Below the pieces are notes generated by a model. The model searched no databases. It had not been told where the DNA came from and was given only the letters and a program-made list of their open reading frames with translations. Positions 1-9,180 of a DNA stretch of 64,000 nucleotides are shown here, piece by piece. A program made the position numbers and the translations under genes. Every line of letters starts with the position of its first letter. Position 1 is the first letter of the stretch. The DNA comes from Streptomyces hygroscopicus subsp. hygroscopicus. Lineage in GTDB: Bacteria > Actinomycetota > Actinomycetes > Streptomycetales > Streptomycetaceae. The stretch is from contig NZ_BSSM01000005.1 of the NCBI RefSeq assembly GCF_030269125.1, forward strand, positions 248,001 to 312,000, given 5' to 3'.

Positions 1-940
1 AGTGCCAGCGCAGCATCCAGAAGTCGTTCAGGCGTTCCCACCACACCCGGTGCACGGCGGCGGCCAGTTCCGCGGGCGTGGCACCGGCCGCGCGCCGGTA
101 CGCGCGGGCGTACGCCCGCACCTTCGGCAGGTCCAGGGCGCCCGCCGGGCGCACGAAGAAGATCGCGGCGGCGCGTACCGCCTCCTCGGCGCGGGGCTGC
201 ACTCCGAGCCGGTCCCAGTCCACGATGGCCGCCGGGACGCCGTCCTTGTAGAGCAGGTTGAACGGGTGGAAGTCGCCGTGCACCCAGCCCACCGGTCCGC
301 CGGGCGGCGGGCGCCGGTCCGCGTGCCGCTCCAGGAGCGACCGCCGCTCCAGCAGCCGGTGCCGGGCGAGTGCGTCGAAGGCGTCGGCGGGGCGGTGCCT
401 GCGCACCCGGGCGAGCAGCTGGTCGATGAGGGCGGAGGTGTCGGCCGGGTCGGCACTCTCCACGGGATGGGGACTCGTGGCCGGGCGGGTGCGCCCCTTG
501 GGCGGCATCACGCGCTCCAGGCAGGCGTGCACGGCGCCCAGCAGCGCCCCCAGGCGGGCGCTCTCGGAACGGGTGAGCTGGCCGCCGTGGCGGTGTCCGC
601 CGTCGATCCAGGGGTGCAGGGCGTAGGCGTGGCCGCCGACGACGGCGACGGTGCGGCCCTCGCGGTGCGCGAGCGGCACGGCGACCGGCACGCCGAGGGC
701 GGCCAGGCGCTGGGTGGCCCGGTGCCGGCGTTCGATGGCGGTCGGATCGGCGGTGTCGGGGTCGAAGTGGTGCTTGAGGAAATAGCGGCCGCGCGTGGTG
801 CACAGCCGGTAGCCGCGGTTGAGCAGCCCCTGGTCGACCGGTTCGCAGGCGAGGGCGGTACCGGCGGCGTCGTACAGGCGGAGCAGAGCGCCCAGAGGGG
901 GCGCGTGGGGTACGGGGGGTGGTACACAAGGGCGCGGCAC
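1..940 (-). CDS. Phosphotransferase of the APH/choline kinase fold (partial, C-terminus beyond window)
   Basis: Read on the minus strand from a GTG at 940, the protein carries the kinase-fold signatures HGDFHPFNLLY (catalytic loop) and IVDWDRL (metal-binding loop), with a basic strand RGRYFLKHHF near the N-terminus that fits the nucleotide-binding lysine. These mark an aminoglycoside phosphotransferase/homoserine kinase-type enzyme that transfers a phosphate from ATP to a small molecule; the substrate cannot be read. A TAGCAT box on the minus strand lies only a few bases upstream of the GTG and no Shine-Dalgarno sequence is visible, so the message may be leaderless. The C-terminal end runs off the left edge of the window. 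Confidence 0.85.
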   Translation of the reverse strand, partial: MPRPCVPPPVPHAPPLGALLRLYDAAGTALACEPVDQGLLNRGYRLCTTRGRYFLKHHFDPDTADPTAIERRHRATQRLAALGVPVAVPLAHREGRTVAVVGGHAYALHPWIDGGHRHGGQLTRSESARLGALLGAVHACLERVMPPKGRTRPATSPHPVESADPADTSALIDQLLARVRRHRPADAFDALARHRLLERRSLLERHADRRPPPGGPVGWVHGDFHPFNLLYKDGVPAAIVDWDRLGVQPRAEEAVRAAAIFFVRPAGALDLPKVRAYARAYRRAAGATPAELAAAVHRVWWERLNDFWMLRWH

Positions 941-1301
941 GCGGCAGATGCTAGGGCACCGCAAAGGCCCCGTGAGCTGCGGCTTGTCACAGAAAGTCGT
1001 CGGCAATCACAATCGGTCACAGAGTGAACCGGGACGAACGCTTGCGCGCTTCCCCGAAGAAGCGACCCAAAGGTGCGACAAAAATACGGTCGGTTCAAAG
1101 CTGTTCGACTTCGGTGTCCGGACTTTCTCCGGGCCGGTCCCGAAGCACGTCCGGGGTTTCGGGTGTTTCCTCCCGCCGAGGGCCCAGGGCCGGTCCGCCC
1201 CCACGAACTCTTCCCGTCGCCTGGGTGACCGGGATAACGTTCGGGTGCTCCGGCCTTGCCGCAAGGCTGTGACCAGCACGCTTCCGCATCCCCTCGATTT
1301 A

Positions 1302-1315
1302 CTTGGATATCCAAG
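1302..1315. promoter_or_regulatory. Perfect 14-bp palindrome, candidate operator of the dehydrogenase operon
   Basis: CTTGGATATCCAAG reads identically on both strands and sits in an A/T-rich patch flanked by TTTA and CAAAA, about 195 bp upstream of the E1alpha start codon. A dimeric regulator is the obvious candidate ligand; which family is not determined. Confidence 0.5.
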
Positions 1316-1404
1316 CAAAATCGCAGGTCAGGTGGGGTTTCACAGAAATGTGGAGCACTGGGTAACGTAATGGTCGCAGGGCGCTCGCCGGGGCACCTGT
1401 CACG

Positions 1405-1454
1405 CCTGTTCCCGGCCGAGTGGCACCCACCCCGTGCCCGGTGGTCGGAACAGG
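1405..1454 (+). promoter_or_regulatory. Leader hairpin upstream of the E1alpha gene
   Basis: CCTGTTCC (1405-1412) pairs with GGAACAGG (1447-1454), the stem continues as GGCC with GGTC after a one-base bulge, and an inner GGCAC/GTGCC stem lies in the loop. It ends 55 bp before the start codon, so it would form in the 5' untranslated RNA if transcription starts upstream. A role in attenuation or RNA stability is inference. Confidence 0.35.
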
Positions 1455-1509
1455 TGAGCCGCACTGGCCTACCGGCAACCCCGGGGGCCGGAACGACGGA
1501 GGAGCACAC

Positions 1510-2751
1510 GTGACCGTGGACAGCAGTGCCGCGCGCAAGCGCAGCGCCGCAGGCAAGGCCGGCACCACCGGCAGCAAGGCCGGTTCGGCCGGGACCAAGT
1601 CCGGAGCCACCGGCGCCAAGCGCACCACCAGCACGACCCCCGCGCGTGCCGGCGCGAAGAAGAGCAGCGAGCCCGCGCTCGTGCAGCTTCTGACGCCGGA
1701 GGGCAAGCGGGTCGAGAACGCCGAGTACGACTCCTACGTCGCCGGCATCACCCCCGAAGACCTGCGCGGCCTCTACCGCGACATGGTGCTCACCCGTCGC
1801 TTCGACGCCGAGGCCACCGCCCTGCAGCGCCAGGGCGAGCTGGGCCTGTGGGCCTCCCTGCTGGGCCAGGAAGCCGCCCAGATCGGCTCCGGCCGGGCCC
1901 TGCGTGACGACGACTACGTCTTCCCGACGTACCGCGAGCACGGCGTCGCCTGGTGCCGTGGCGTGGACCCGACCAACCTGCTCGGCATGTTCCGCGGTGT
2001 GAACAACGGTGGCTGGGACCCCAACGGGAACAACTTCCACCTGTACACGATCGTCATCGGCTCCCAGACGCTGCACGCCACCGGCTACGCGATGGGCGTG
2101 GCCAAGGACGGCGCCGACTCGGCGGTCATCGCGTACTTCGGCGACGGCGCCTCCAGCCAGGGCGACGTGGCCGAGTCGTTCACCTTCTCCGCGGTCTACA
2201 ACGCGCCCGTGGTGTTCTTCTGCCAGAACAACCAGTGGGCGATCTCCGAGCCGACCGAGAAGCAGACCCGGGTGCCGCTCTACCAGCGTGCCCAGGGCTA
2301 CGGCTTCCCGGGCGTGCGCGTGGACGGCAACGACGTGCTGGCCTGTCTCGCGGTCACCAAGTGGGCCCTGGAGCGGGCCCGCAACGGCGAGGGCCCGACC
2401 CTGGTCGAGGCGTTCACCTACCGCATGGGCGCCCACACCACCTCCGACGACCCCAGCCGCTACCGGGGCGACGAGGAGCGCCAGGCATGGGAGGCCAAGG
2501 ACCCGATCCTGCGCCTGCGCCGCCATCTGGAGGCATCGAACCACGCGGACGAGGGATTCTTCGAGGAACTCGAGGCCGAGTCCGAGGCGTTGGGCAAGCG
2601 GGTGCGTGAAGCGGTCCGCGCCATGCCCGACCCGGACCACTTCGCCATCTTCGAGAACGTGTACGCGGACGGGCACGCGCTCGTCGACGAGGAGAGGGCC
2701 CAGTTCGCCGCCTACCAGGCGTCGTTCGCGGACGCAGAAGGGGGTCACTGA
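1510..2751 (+). CDS. bkdA: 2-oxoacid dehydrogenase E1 component, alpha subunit (BkdA/PdhA type)
   Basis: This 413-residue protein is the thiamine-diphosphate-binding alpha subunit of an E1 2-oxoacid decarboxylase. The TPP motif is present as GDGASSQGD followed by CQNNQWA. The GTG at 1510 was chosen because GGAGGA lies seven bases upstream. It gives an unusual N-terminal tail of about 55 residues rich in Lys, Ala, Ser, Thr and Gly before the conserved domain begins at PALVQLLTPEGK. The next gene starts one base after the stop, so the two E1 subunits are co-translated. In Streptomyces this gene set is usually assigned to branched-chain oxoacid breakdown, but pyruvate is a possible substrate; sequence alone does not decide. 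Confidence 0.93.
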   Translation: MTVDSSAARKRSAAGKAGTTGSKAGSAGTKSGATGAKRTTSTTPARAGAKKSSEPALVQLLTPEGKRVENAEYDSYVAGITPEDLRGLYRDMVLTRRFDAEATALQRQGELGLWASLLGQEAAQIGSGRALRDDDYVFPTYREHGVAWCRGVDPTNLLGMFRGVNNGGWDPNGNNFHLYTIVIGSQTLHATGYAMGVAKDGADSAVIAYFGDGASSQGDVAESFTFSAVYNAPVVFFCQNNQWAISEPTEKQTRVPLYQRAQGYGFPGVRVDGNDVLACLAVTKWALERARNGEGPTLVEAFTYRMGAHTTSDDPSRYRGDEERQAWEAKDPILRLRRHLEASNHADEGFFEELEAESEALGKRVREAVRAMPDPDHFAIFENVYADGHALVDEERAQFAAYQASFADAEGGH

Positions 2752-2752
2752 G

Positions 2753-3730
<978 letters not shown>

Positions 3731-3741
3731 GGGAGAGGGTC

Positions 3742-5127
3742 GTGACGACGATGACGGACGCGTCCGTACGCGAGTTCAAGATGCCCGACGTGGGCGAGGG
3801 CCTGACCGAGGCCGAGATCCTCAAGTGGTACGTCCAGCCCGGCGACACGGTCACCGACGGCCAGGTGGTGTGCGAGGTCGAGACCGCGAAGGCGGCCGTC
3901 GAACTGCCCATCCCGTACGACGGCGTGGTGCGCGAACTGCGGTTCCCCGAGGGGACCACGGTCGACGTGGGCACGGCGATCATCGCGGTGCAGGTGGCGG
4001 GCGGGGCTCCGGCCCCGGCCGCGGCGCCCGCGCGGCCCGAGGCGGCGGAACCCGCGGCACCGGCGGCTCCGGCCGAGGAGCCGAAGGCCGAGGGCCGTCA
4101 GCCGGTCCTGGTGGGCTACGGCGTGTCGACCTCCGCGACCAAGCGACGCCCCCGCAGGGGCCCCGAGGCCACCGCCGCGGCTCCGGCCGCCCAGCCCGAG
4201 CTGAACGGCCACGCCCCGGTGGCGGGCGCCCCCCGCCCGCTGGCCAAGCCTCCGGTGCGCAAGCTGGCCAAGGACCTGGGCGTCGACCTGGCCACGGTCA
4301 CCCCGTCCGGTCCGGACGGCGTCATCACGCGTGAGGACGTCCATGCGGCGGCCACGCCCGTGGCCGCGCCCGAGCCGGTGACGGCGGCCCCTGCCGCGCC
4401 GACCCCCGTGGTGGCGTACGACGGTGCCCGGGAGACCCGCGTCCCCGTCAAGGGCGTGCGCAAGGCGACCGCGGCGGCGATGGTCGGCTCGGCGTTCACG
4501 GCGCCGCACGTCACGGAGTTCGTGACGGTGGACGTGACCCGCACCATGAAGCTGGTCGAGGAGCTGAAGCAGGACAAGGAGATGCAGGGCAGGCGGGTCA
4601 ACCCGCTGCTGCTGATCGCCAAGGCCCTGCTGGTCGCCATCAAGCGCAATCCGGACATCAACGCGGCCTGGGACGAGGCCAACCAGGAGATCGTGGTCAA
4701 GCACTACGTCAACCTGGGCATCGCCGCGGCCACCCCGCGCGGCCTCATCGTCCCGAACATCAAGGACGCGCAGACCAAGACGCTGCCCCAGCTGGCGGAC
4801 GCGCTCGGCGACCTGGTGTCCACGGCCCGCGAGGGCAAGACCTCCCCGTCCGCCATGCAGGGCGGCACGGTGACCATCACCAATGTGGGCGTCTTCGGCG
4901 TCGACACCGGCACGCCGATCCTCAACCCCGGCGAGTCGGCGATACTCGCCATCGGCGCGATCAAGCTCCAGCCGTGGGTCCACAAGGGCAAGGTCAAGCC
5001 CCGCCAGGTCACGACCCTCGCCCTGAGCTTCGACCACCGCCTGGTCGACGGTGAACTGGGCTCCAAGGTCCTGGCCGACGTGGCCGCGATCCTGGAACAG
5101 CCGAAGCGACTGATCACCTGGGCGTGA
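3742..5127 (+). CDS. bkdC: Dihydrolipoamide acyltransferase (E2) of the 2-oxoacid dehydrogenase complex
   Basis: Domains are in the usual order. A single lipoyl domain occupies about residues 10-84, with the lipoylated Lys50 in VETAKAAVEL. An Ala/Pro-rich linker follows, then a peripheral-subunit-binding domain near 167-203 (VRKLAKDLGVDL), then the chloramphenicol-acetyltransferase-like catalytic domain ending with the active-site motif DHRLVDG (His432). The protein accepts the acyl group from E1 and passes it to CoA. The GTG at 3742 has GGGAGAGGG just upstream. No E3 (dihydrolipoyl dehydrogenase) gene follows, so E3 must be supplied from elsewhere. The operon ends at the hairpin at 5160-5193. 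Confidence 0.94.
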   Translation: MTTMTDASVREFKMPDVGEGLTEAEILKWYVQPGDTVTDGQVVCEVETAKAAVELPIPYDGVVRELRFPEGTTVDVGTAIIAVQVAGGAPAPAAAPARPEAAEPAAPAAPAEEPKAEGRQPVLVGYGVSTSATKRRPRRGPEATAAAPAAQPELNGHAPVAGAPRPLAKPPVRKLAKDLGVDLATVTPSGPDGVITREDVHAAATPVAAPEPVTAAPAAPTPVVAYDGARETRVPVKGVRKATAAAMVGSAFTAPHVTEFVTVDVTRTMKLVEELKQDKEMQGRRVNPLLLIAKALLVAIKRNPDINAAWDEANQEIVVKHYVNLGIAAATPRGLIVPNIKDAQTKTLPQLADALGDLVSTAREGKTSPSAMQGGTVTITNVGVFGVDTGTPILNPGESAILAIGAIKLQPWVHKGKVKPRQVTTLALSFDHRLVDGELGSKVLADVAAILEQPKRLITWA

Positions 5128-5159
5128 CCGACCGGTCCTGACCGGGACCGCTTCCGGGG

Positions 5160-5193
5160 GAGCCGCGCAGCCCGCTCGACGGGCCGCGCGGCT
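5160..5193 (+). terminator. Rho-independent-type terminator after bkdC
   Basis: GAGCCGCGCAGCCC pairs with GGGCCGCGCGGCTC (one mismatch) around a seven-base loop, followed by GGTCTTTC. It lies 33 bp after the operon's stop codon. Confidence 0.75.
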
Positions 5194-5254
5194 CGGTCTT
5201 TCCCCCGGGAAGTCCACGGGGGCGCCGGTCCGCCGGCCTCGTCCGCGAACACGA

Positions 5255-5282
5255 AGGCCCTGCGGAGTGGTCCGCAGGGCCT
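5255..5282 (-). terminator. Hairpin terminator for the minus-strand secreted-protein gene
   Basis: A 12-bp perfect stem (AGGCCCTGCGGA with TCCGCAGGGCCT) closes on a GTGG loop, 26 bp beyond the stop codon at 5308. On the minus strand it is followed by TCGTGTT. It may also serve the opposite strand. Confidence 0.7.
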
Positions 5283-5307
5283 CGGTCATGCCGTCGCCGG
5301 CGAAGGG

Positions 5308-6153
5308 TCAGCGCACGTCGACGTAGTCGTAGGCGTCCGCGGCGGAGGAGGTGCTGTTACCGGCGTAGTGGAAGCGCCAGGTGCCGTCCACCGAAGCGGT
5401 GACGGTGGTCTTCAGGTAGCCGGTGGACGAGCTGTTGATCGTCTTCACGGTGCTGTAGGTGCTGCTGCCGGCCTTCTTGAACTGCAGCTGGACCGGCTGG
5501 CTGCCGTAGCCGTAGTACTTCAGGTAGGTCCAGCTGGCGCGCTTCAGGGTGCCGGTGACCGTGATGGTCTGGCCCTTGGAGACGGGCTCCGGCGAGGCGT
5601 TGAAACCGCTGAAGCTGGCGGCACGCTTGACCCAGCGGTTCTTGTAGACGTCCGTCTCGACGTAGTCGCCGTCGTTGGCCACGGCGTAGACGGCGACGTT
5701 CCACTTGCCGCTCAGGGCGCTGTCGTAGAGGTCGGTGCCGGGCGTGGCGGTGATGGTGATCTTGCAGGTGGCGGACGTGGCGCTCCAGTTGTCGCAGGTC
5801 GCGTCGGTGTCCGAGACGAGCGCGCCGTCCACGTCGCTGTCCAGGCTGGTGCCGTGCCACAGCATGGCGTCGGCGGAGTAGATCCCGGACGGGTCGGTGG
5901 CCGTGACGTAGACGCTGAAGGTCTTCGGGCCGACACCGACGACGAGGTCCTTGTTGCCGTTGTCGGTCACCTTGGTGATCTGGGTGTCGCCCTGGGTCTC
6001 GTCGGCCGGGGCGTTGAGCGCGGTCGACGGCTTCGAAGTGAACACCTTCGGGATCTGCGGGCTGTCCGCCGCGTGTGCGGCAGGAGCGAGGAGCGCGGTG
6101 AGCGCCACGGCGCCGGACACCGTGCTGGCGGCCAGGCTGGCACGAATACGCAT
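5308..6153 (-). CDS. Secreted protein with Ig-like fold segments
   Basis: The 281-residue product starts with a clear Sec signal peptide (MRIRA, a hydrophobic Ala/Leu stretch, then AHA before ADSPQ near residue 29). The mature part is rich in Thr, Ser, Asp and Tyr. It contains a central region resembling the beta-sandwich secreted proteins common in Streptomyces, with a likely disulphide pair (CDNWS...TCKIT), and a C-terminal part (QTITVTGTL, then VDGTWRFHYAGN) typical of Ig-like beta domains in extracellular proteins. No catalytic motif is recognised. It is a monocistron with its own terminator. Function unknown; an extracellular or cell-surface structural or binding role is inferred only from export and fold. 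Confidence 0.85.
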   Translation of the reverse strand: MRIRASLAASTVSGAVALTALLAPAAHAADSPQIPKVFTSKPSTALNAPADETQGDTQITKVTDNGNKDLVVGVGPKTFSVYVTATDPSGIYSADAMLWHGTSLDSDVDGALVSDTDATCDNWSATSATCKITITATPGTDLYDSALSGKWNVAVYAVANDGDYVETDVYKNRWVKRAASFSGFNASPEPVSKGQTITVTGTLKRASWTYLKYYGYGSQPVQLQFKKAGSSTYSTVKTINSSSTGYLKTTVTASVDGTWRFHYAGNSTSSAADAYDYVDVR

Positions 6154-6510
6154 CTATGTTCCCCACGTGGAGAGAGAGCCGCGCGCAGGGCGCATGGGGG
6201 GTGTGCGGGCTCTGAACGTTGTAGTGAGCCTTTTGACTCGCAAGGGAGACTCACGACACCTGAGAACGGTTGTACGTCCCGCCGACTTTTTCTGAACCCC
6301 GCGTGTCCTGCGTCTCAACACCGTGCGGGCATGGCTCGGACGGACCGTGAACCGGGGAGGAACGGCGCCCTTTTTCATGGTCCGCCCCCCCTGGGGTCAC
6401 GGAAGAACGGTCTCCGGTCCGGTCCCTGATGGGTCATCAGGGATGGGTCAGGGTCGAGCCAGGGGTGTCACGGATGGTGAGTGTGTGGTCGCGGGCGGCA
6501 CGCTGGCGGC
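6154..6510. other. 357-bp divergent promoter region between two secreted-protein genes
   Basis: No gene is seen. The region holds several T-rich patches (for example CTTTTTCA, GACTTTTTCTGA), unusual in this genome, and a perfect palindrome at 6423-6443. The promoters of both flanking secreted proteins must lie here, but clean -35/-10 pairs could not be assigned. Confidence 0.55.
6423..6443. promoter_or_regulatory. Perfect 9+3+9 palindrome, candidate operator
   Basis: TCCCTGATG and CATCAGGGA are exact reverse complements separated by GGT, 68 bp upstream of the secreted-protein ATG at 6511. The geometry fits a dimeric repressor site; no T-run follows, and there is no gene end upstream that would need a terminator. 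Confidence 0.45.
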
Positions 6511-7314
6511 ATGACGAATTCCGCTCCCGCCGGGCCCGGTCCGGGTCCCGCTCGCCGTCCCGACTCCCTCCGGCGGTCCGCCGCGGGTCGTGCCGCCGCC
6601 GTCGCGGGCGCCACCGTCCTCGCCGGTACGGCGGCCGTGTGCGCGCCGGGTGTCGCGTACTCCGCGCCCCGGGCCGCCGCGTCCGCACCGCCCGCGACCG
6701 GCTTCGGCGACTGCCCACCCCTGCCCGGCGGAGCCGACCCGGCTCGCTGGCGATGCGAAGTGCACAGCGCCGCCCCGGTGCTGACCATGGGCAAGGTGAC
6801 GGTGCGGCTCGCTCCGATCACCATGACCCACGCCGAGGGCCCCCTGCCGGGCGGTGGCGACGGCCAGGTGTGGGGCGCGATGCACAGCGCGCCGACGACC
6901 GTGCCGGGAGGGCTCACGGGGGCCGGCACCACCACGGCCGCGGACGACCGCGCGCCGGTCCGGGACCTGTCGATACAACCCGAGTACGGCGGCCGATCCG
7001 ACTTCTACACCGGCACGTTCAGTCTCCGCTTCCGGCTCCTCGACCCGCTGCTGGCCCCCGGCTGCACCATCGGCGCCACCGCGCCGGTCGACTTCCGGCT
7101 GAAGCGCTCGGGCCCCTCCGTCTGGGTCTCCCAGGACCCGCCGCTGATCGAGTTCTCCGCCTACGACGACACCTTCACCGTCCCCGCCGCCGAACACTGC
7201 GGCCCGCTCAGCCCTCTCCTCGACCGGCGCCTCGGCCTGCCGGCCGCCGAGGGGAACCTGATGACGTACGACGCGTCGTACACCTTCAAGACCTACGACC
7301 ACCTCCCGCGGTAA
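6511..7314 (+). CDS. Putative secreted protein of unknown function
   Basis: Starting at ATG 6511 gives 267 residues with a long N-region (Arg at RRPDSLRRSAAGR) and a hydrophobic Ala/Val core ending around APGVAYSAPRA, consistent with a Sec or Tat-like signal peptide. The mature region has four cysteines likely to form two disulphides (GDCPPLP, WRCEV, PGCTIG, EHCGPL) and no recognised domain. An upstream in-frame GTG at 6481 would add ten residues; neither start has a good ribosome-binding site. The gene is divergent from the 5308-6153 secreted gene and ends against a shared hairpin. Confidence 0.75.
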   Translation: MTNSAPAGPGPGPARRPDSLRRSAAGRAAAVAGATVLAGTAAVCAPGVAYSAPRAAASAPPATGFGDCPPLPGGADPARWRCEVHSAAPVLTMGKVTVRLAPITMTHAEGPLPGGGDGQVWGAMHSAPTTVPGGLTGAGTTTAADDRAPVRDLSIQPEYGGRSDFYTGTFSLRFRLLDPLLAPGCTIGATAPVDFRLKRSGPSVWVSQDPPLIEFSAYDDTFTVPAAEHCGPLSPLLDRRLGLPAAEGNLMTYDASYTFKTYDHLPR

Positions 7315-7331
7315 GGAGGCGGGCGGGAACG

Positions 7332-7365
7332 CCAGAGGCCCGCCACGGGATGCGGCGGGCCCCTG
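7332..7365. terminator. Bidirectional terminator between converging genes
   Basis: CCAGAGGCCCGCC pairs with GGCGGGCCCCTGG (one mismatch) around an eight-base loop, between the stop of the secreted protein (7314) and the stop of the carboxypeptidase (7416). Confidence 0.7.
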
Positions 7366-7415
7366 GTGCGAGGACCGTGAGCGGCCGCCGGACGGCGGCC
7401 GCCGGACGGCACATG

Positions 7416-8318
7416 TCAGCCGAGCCTGGCGAAGCCGTAGCTGAGGAGCTTCGTGGCGTCCGACTCGCGCTGGGGGATGGAGGTGGAGGAGAGGACGGTG
7501 CCGATGACGGTCCTGCCGTTGCGGGTGGCGGCGAAGACCAGGCAGTAGCCGGCCTCGGGACCGGAGCCTGTCTTCACGCCGATGGTGCCGCTGTAGCTCC
7601 TGAGGAGCCCGTTGGTGTTGGTCCAGGTGCCCATCGTGCGGGTGCCGCCGGACTTGGTCTTCGTCCTGGCCGTGTACGACCTGGTCTTGACGATGGTGCG
7701 GAACGTGGAGTTCTTCATCGCGCTGCTGGCGATCTTCGTCAGGTCGCGCGGCGTCGAGTAGTTCTTGCCGTTGCCGATGCCGTCGAAGGAATCGAAGTGC
7801 GTGTTCTTCAGGCCCAGGTTCTTCGCGGCGCTGTTCATCTTGCCGATGAAGTTGGACACGCGGGCGGCGCGGCTGGAGCCGGAGCCGTACTTGTCCGCGA
7901 GGGCGTAGGCGGCGTCGCAGCCGGACGGCAGCATCAGGCCGTACAGCAGCTGGCGGACGGTCACCTTGTCGCCCACGATCAGGTGGGCCTGGGAGGCGTT
8001 GTTCCTGACGACGTAGTCGCTGTACGCCTTCTGGATCGTCACCGTGGCGTCGAGGTTCAGGTTCTTCTGCGCCAGCACGACCTTGGCGGTCATGATCTTG
8101 GTCGTGGACCCGGTGGATCTCTTGGTGTCCGCGGCCTTGGTGTAGAGCGTCGAACCGCTCGCGTTGTTCATCACGTAGCCGCCCTTGGCCACGATCGAGG
8201 GCGTCGTGACGGCCTGTGCGGGAGCCGCGGTGAGGGCGCCGGTGGCGAGCAGCGCGCCGGAGGTGATCGCGACGGCGGTGGCTCGGCGGAGGCGGAGGCC
8301 CTTGATGCCGGTAATCAA
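7416..8318 (-). CDS. D-alanyl-D-alanine carboxypeptidase (serine-type, exported)
   Basis: A 300-residue penicillin-binding-protein-fold enzyme that trims D-Ala from peptidoglycan stem peptides. A signal peptide of about 36 residues ends at AQA. The active-site motifs are S71-T-T-K74, SGC at 132-134 in the SxN position, and KTG in GVKTGSGP near residue 246. SGC instead of SGN is a known variant in this peptidase family. The start is a TTG at 8318; no ATG or GTG precedes the signal peptide sensibly and GGGG lies a few bases upstream, so a weak start is likely real. Single gene, divergent from the GntR operon and closed by the hairpin at 7332-7365. Confidence 0.9.
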   Translation of the reverse strand: MITGIKGLRLRRATAVAITSGALLATGALTAAPAQAVTTPSIVAKGGYVMNNASGSTLYTKAADTKRSTGSTTKIMTAKVVLAQKNLNLDATVTIQKAYSDYVVRNNASQAHLIVGDKVTVRQLLYGLMLPSGCDAAYALADKYGSGSSRAARVSNFIGKMNSAAKNLGLKNTHFDSFDGIGNGKNYSTPRDLTKIASSAMKNSTFRTIVKTRSYTARTKTKSGGTRTMGTWTNTNGLLRSYSGTIGVKTGSGPEAGYCLVFAATRNGRTVIGTVLSSTSIPQRESDATKLLSYGFARLG

Positions 8319-8490
8319 AGTGGTATACCCCGATTGTCTGGAATGCCCCTGGATGCGGCCGAGTTGAGGTGGTCAAGAGAGAGGGGCCGCATCTGTCTGA
8401 CACGTAGGTAGCACAGAAGGTTGTGTGGCCATCCGGAGAGGGGGGTGATCGTGTCCGCATCGTGGACGCCGACGTGTGTTGCGTACCTGT

Positions 8491-8509
8491 TGTATCTATG
8501 CTGTAGACA
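8491..8509. promoter_or_regulatory. TGTA-rich repeat at the GntR start, possible autoregulatory site
   Basis: TGTATCTA and TGTAGACA lie three bases apart immediately before the GntR start codon in an A/T-rich pocket. FadR-subfamily GntR proteins often bind over their own start region. The half-site match is imperfect, so this is a weak call. Confidence 0.25.
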
Positions 8510-9180
8510 TGCAAACGGCCGTCCCGCAGTCCGCCCCGCCCGCCAAGCAGCCACCCGCCGCCGATCGCGTCTACGCCCACGTCAAACAAAGCGTCCTCGA
8601 CCGGAGCTACGAGGGCGGCACCCTCCTCACCGAGGGCGAGCTGGCCGAGGCCGTGGGGGTGTCGCGCACACCCGTGCGGGAGGCCCTGCTGCGGCTGGAG
8701 GTCGAGGGCCTGATCCGGCTCTACCCCAAGAAGGGCGCCCTGGTGCTGCCCGTCTCCGCGCAGGAGATCTCGGACGTGGTGGAGACCCGGCTGCTGGTCG
8801 AGGAGTACGCGGCGCGCAAGGCCGTACCCGCCCCGCCGGGCCTGGTGGAGCGGCTCACCGAGCTGCTGGAGCGGCAGAAGGCGCAGGTCGCCGCCGGGGA
8901 CCTGGCCGAGGCCGCGGTGACCGACCGCTGCTTCCACGCCGAGATCGTCCGCTGCGGGGGCAACGAGATCCTGGCCCGGCTCTACGACCAGATGCGCGAC
9001 CGCCAGTTGCGGATGGGCGTCGCCGTCATGTACTCCCAGCCCGACCGGGTGGCCAAGACGCTCGCCGAGCACGAGGAGATCCTCCGGGCGCTGCGCGCCG
9101 GGGACGCGGAGGCGGCCGTCGGTGTCGTGCACCGGCACGTGAGCCGGGTGTCGCTTCTCGCGCGGGGTGAGGTCCGATGA
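8509..9180 (+). CDS. GntR-family transcriptional regulator (FadR/FCD subfamily)
   Basis: The 223-residue protein has an N-terminal winged helix-turn-helix (DRVYAHVKQSVLDRSYEGG through VSRTPVREALLRLEVEGLI) and an all-helical FCD effector domain. The metal-binding pattern is visible (ETRLLVEEYAARKA, FHAEIVRCGGN, EHEEILRALRAGD, VHRHVSR). Such proteins repress neighbouring transport or catabolic genes until a small organic acid binds. The ATG at 8509 is preferred over an upstream in-frame TTG because the latter adds non-family sequence. Its TGA overlaps the ATG of the following MFS gene (ATGA), so the transporter is the likely target and partner. Confidence 0.9.
   Translation: MQTAVPQSAPPAKQPPAADRVYAHVKQSVLDRSYEGGTLLTEGELAEAVGVSRTPVREALLRLEVEGLIRLYPKKGALVLPVSAQEISDVVETRLLVEEYAARKAVPAPPGLVERLTELLERQKAQVAAGDLAEAAVTDRCFHAEIVRCGGNEILARLYDQMRDRQLRMGVAVMYSQPDRVAKTLAEHEEILRALRAGDAEAAVGVVHRHVSRVSLLARGEVR

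Larger units (their letters stand above)
941..1509. other. 569-bp intergenic region between divergent phosphotransferase and bkdABC-like operon
   Basis: No convincing coding frame is seen. The region is less GC-rich than its surroundings. It contains a 14-bp perfect palindrome (1302-1315), a possible -10 box TAACGT near 1362, and a large hairpin in the presumed operon leader (1405-1454). Its length for a divergent promoter region suggests regulatory content for the dehydrogenase operon. Confidence 0.6.
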
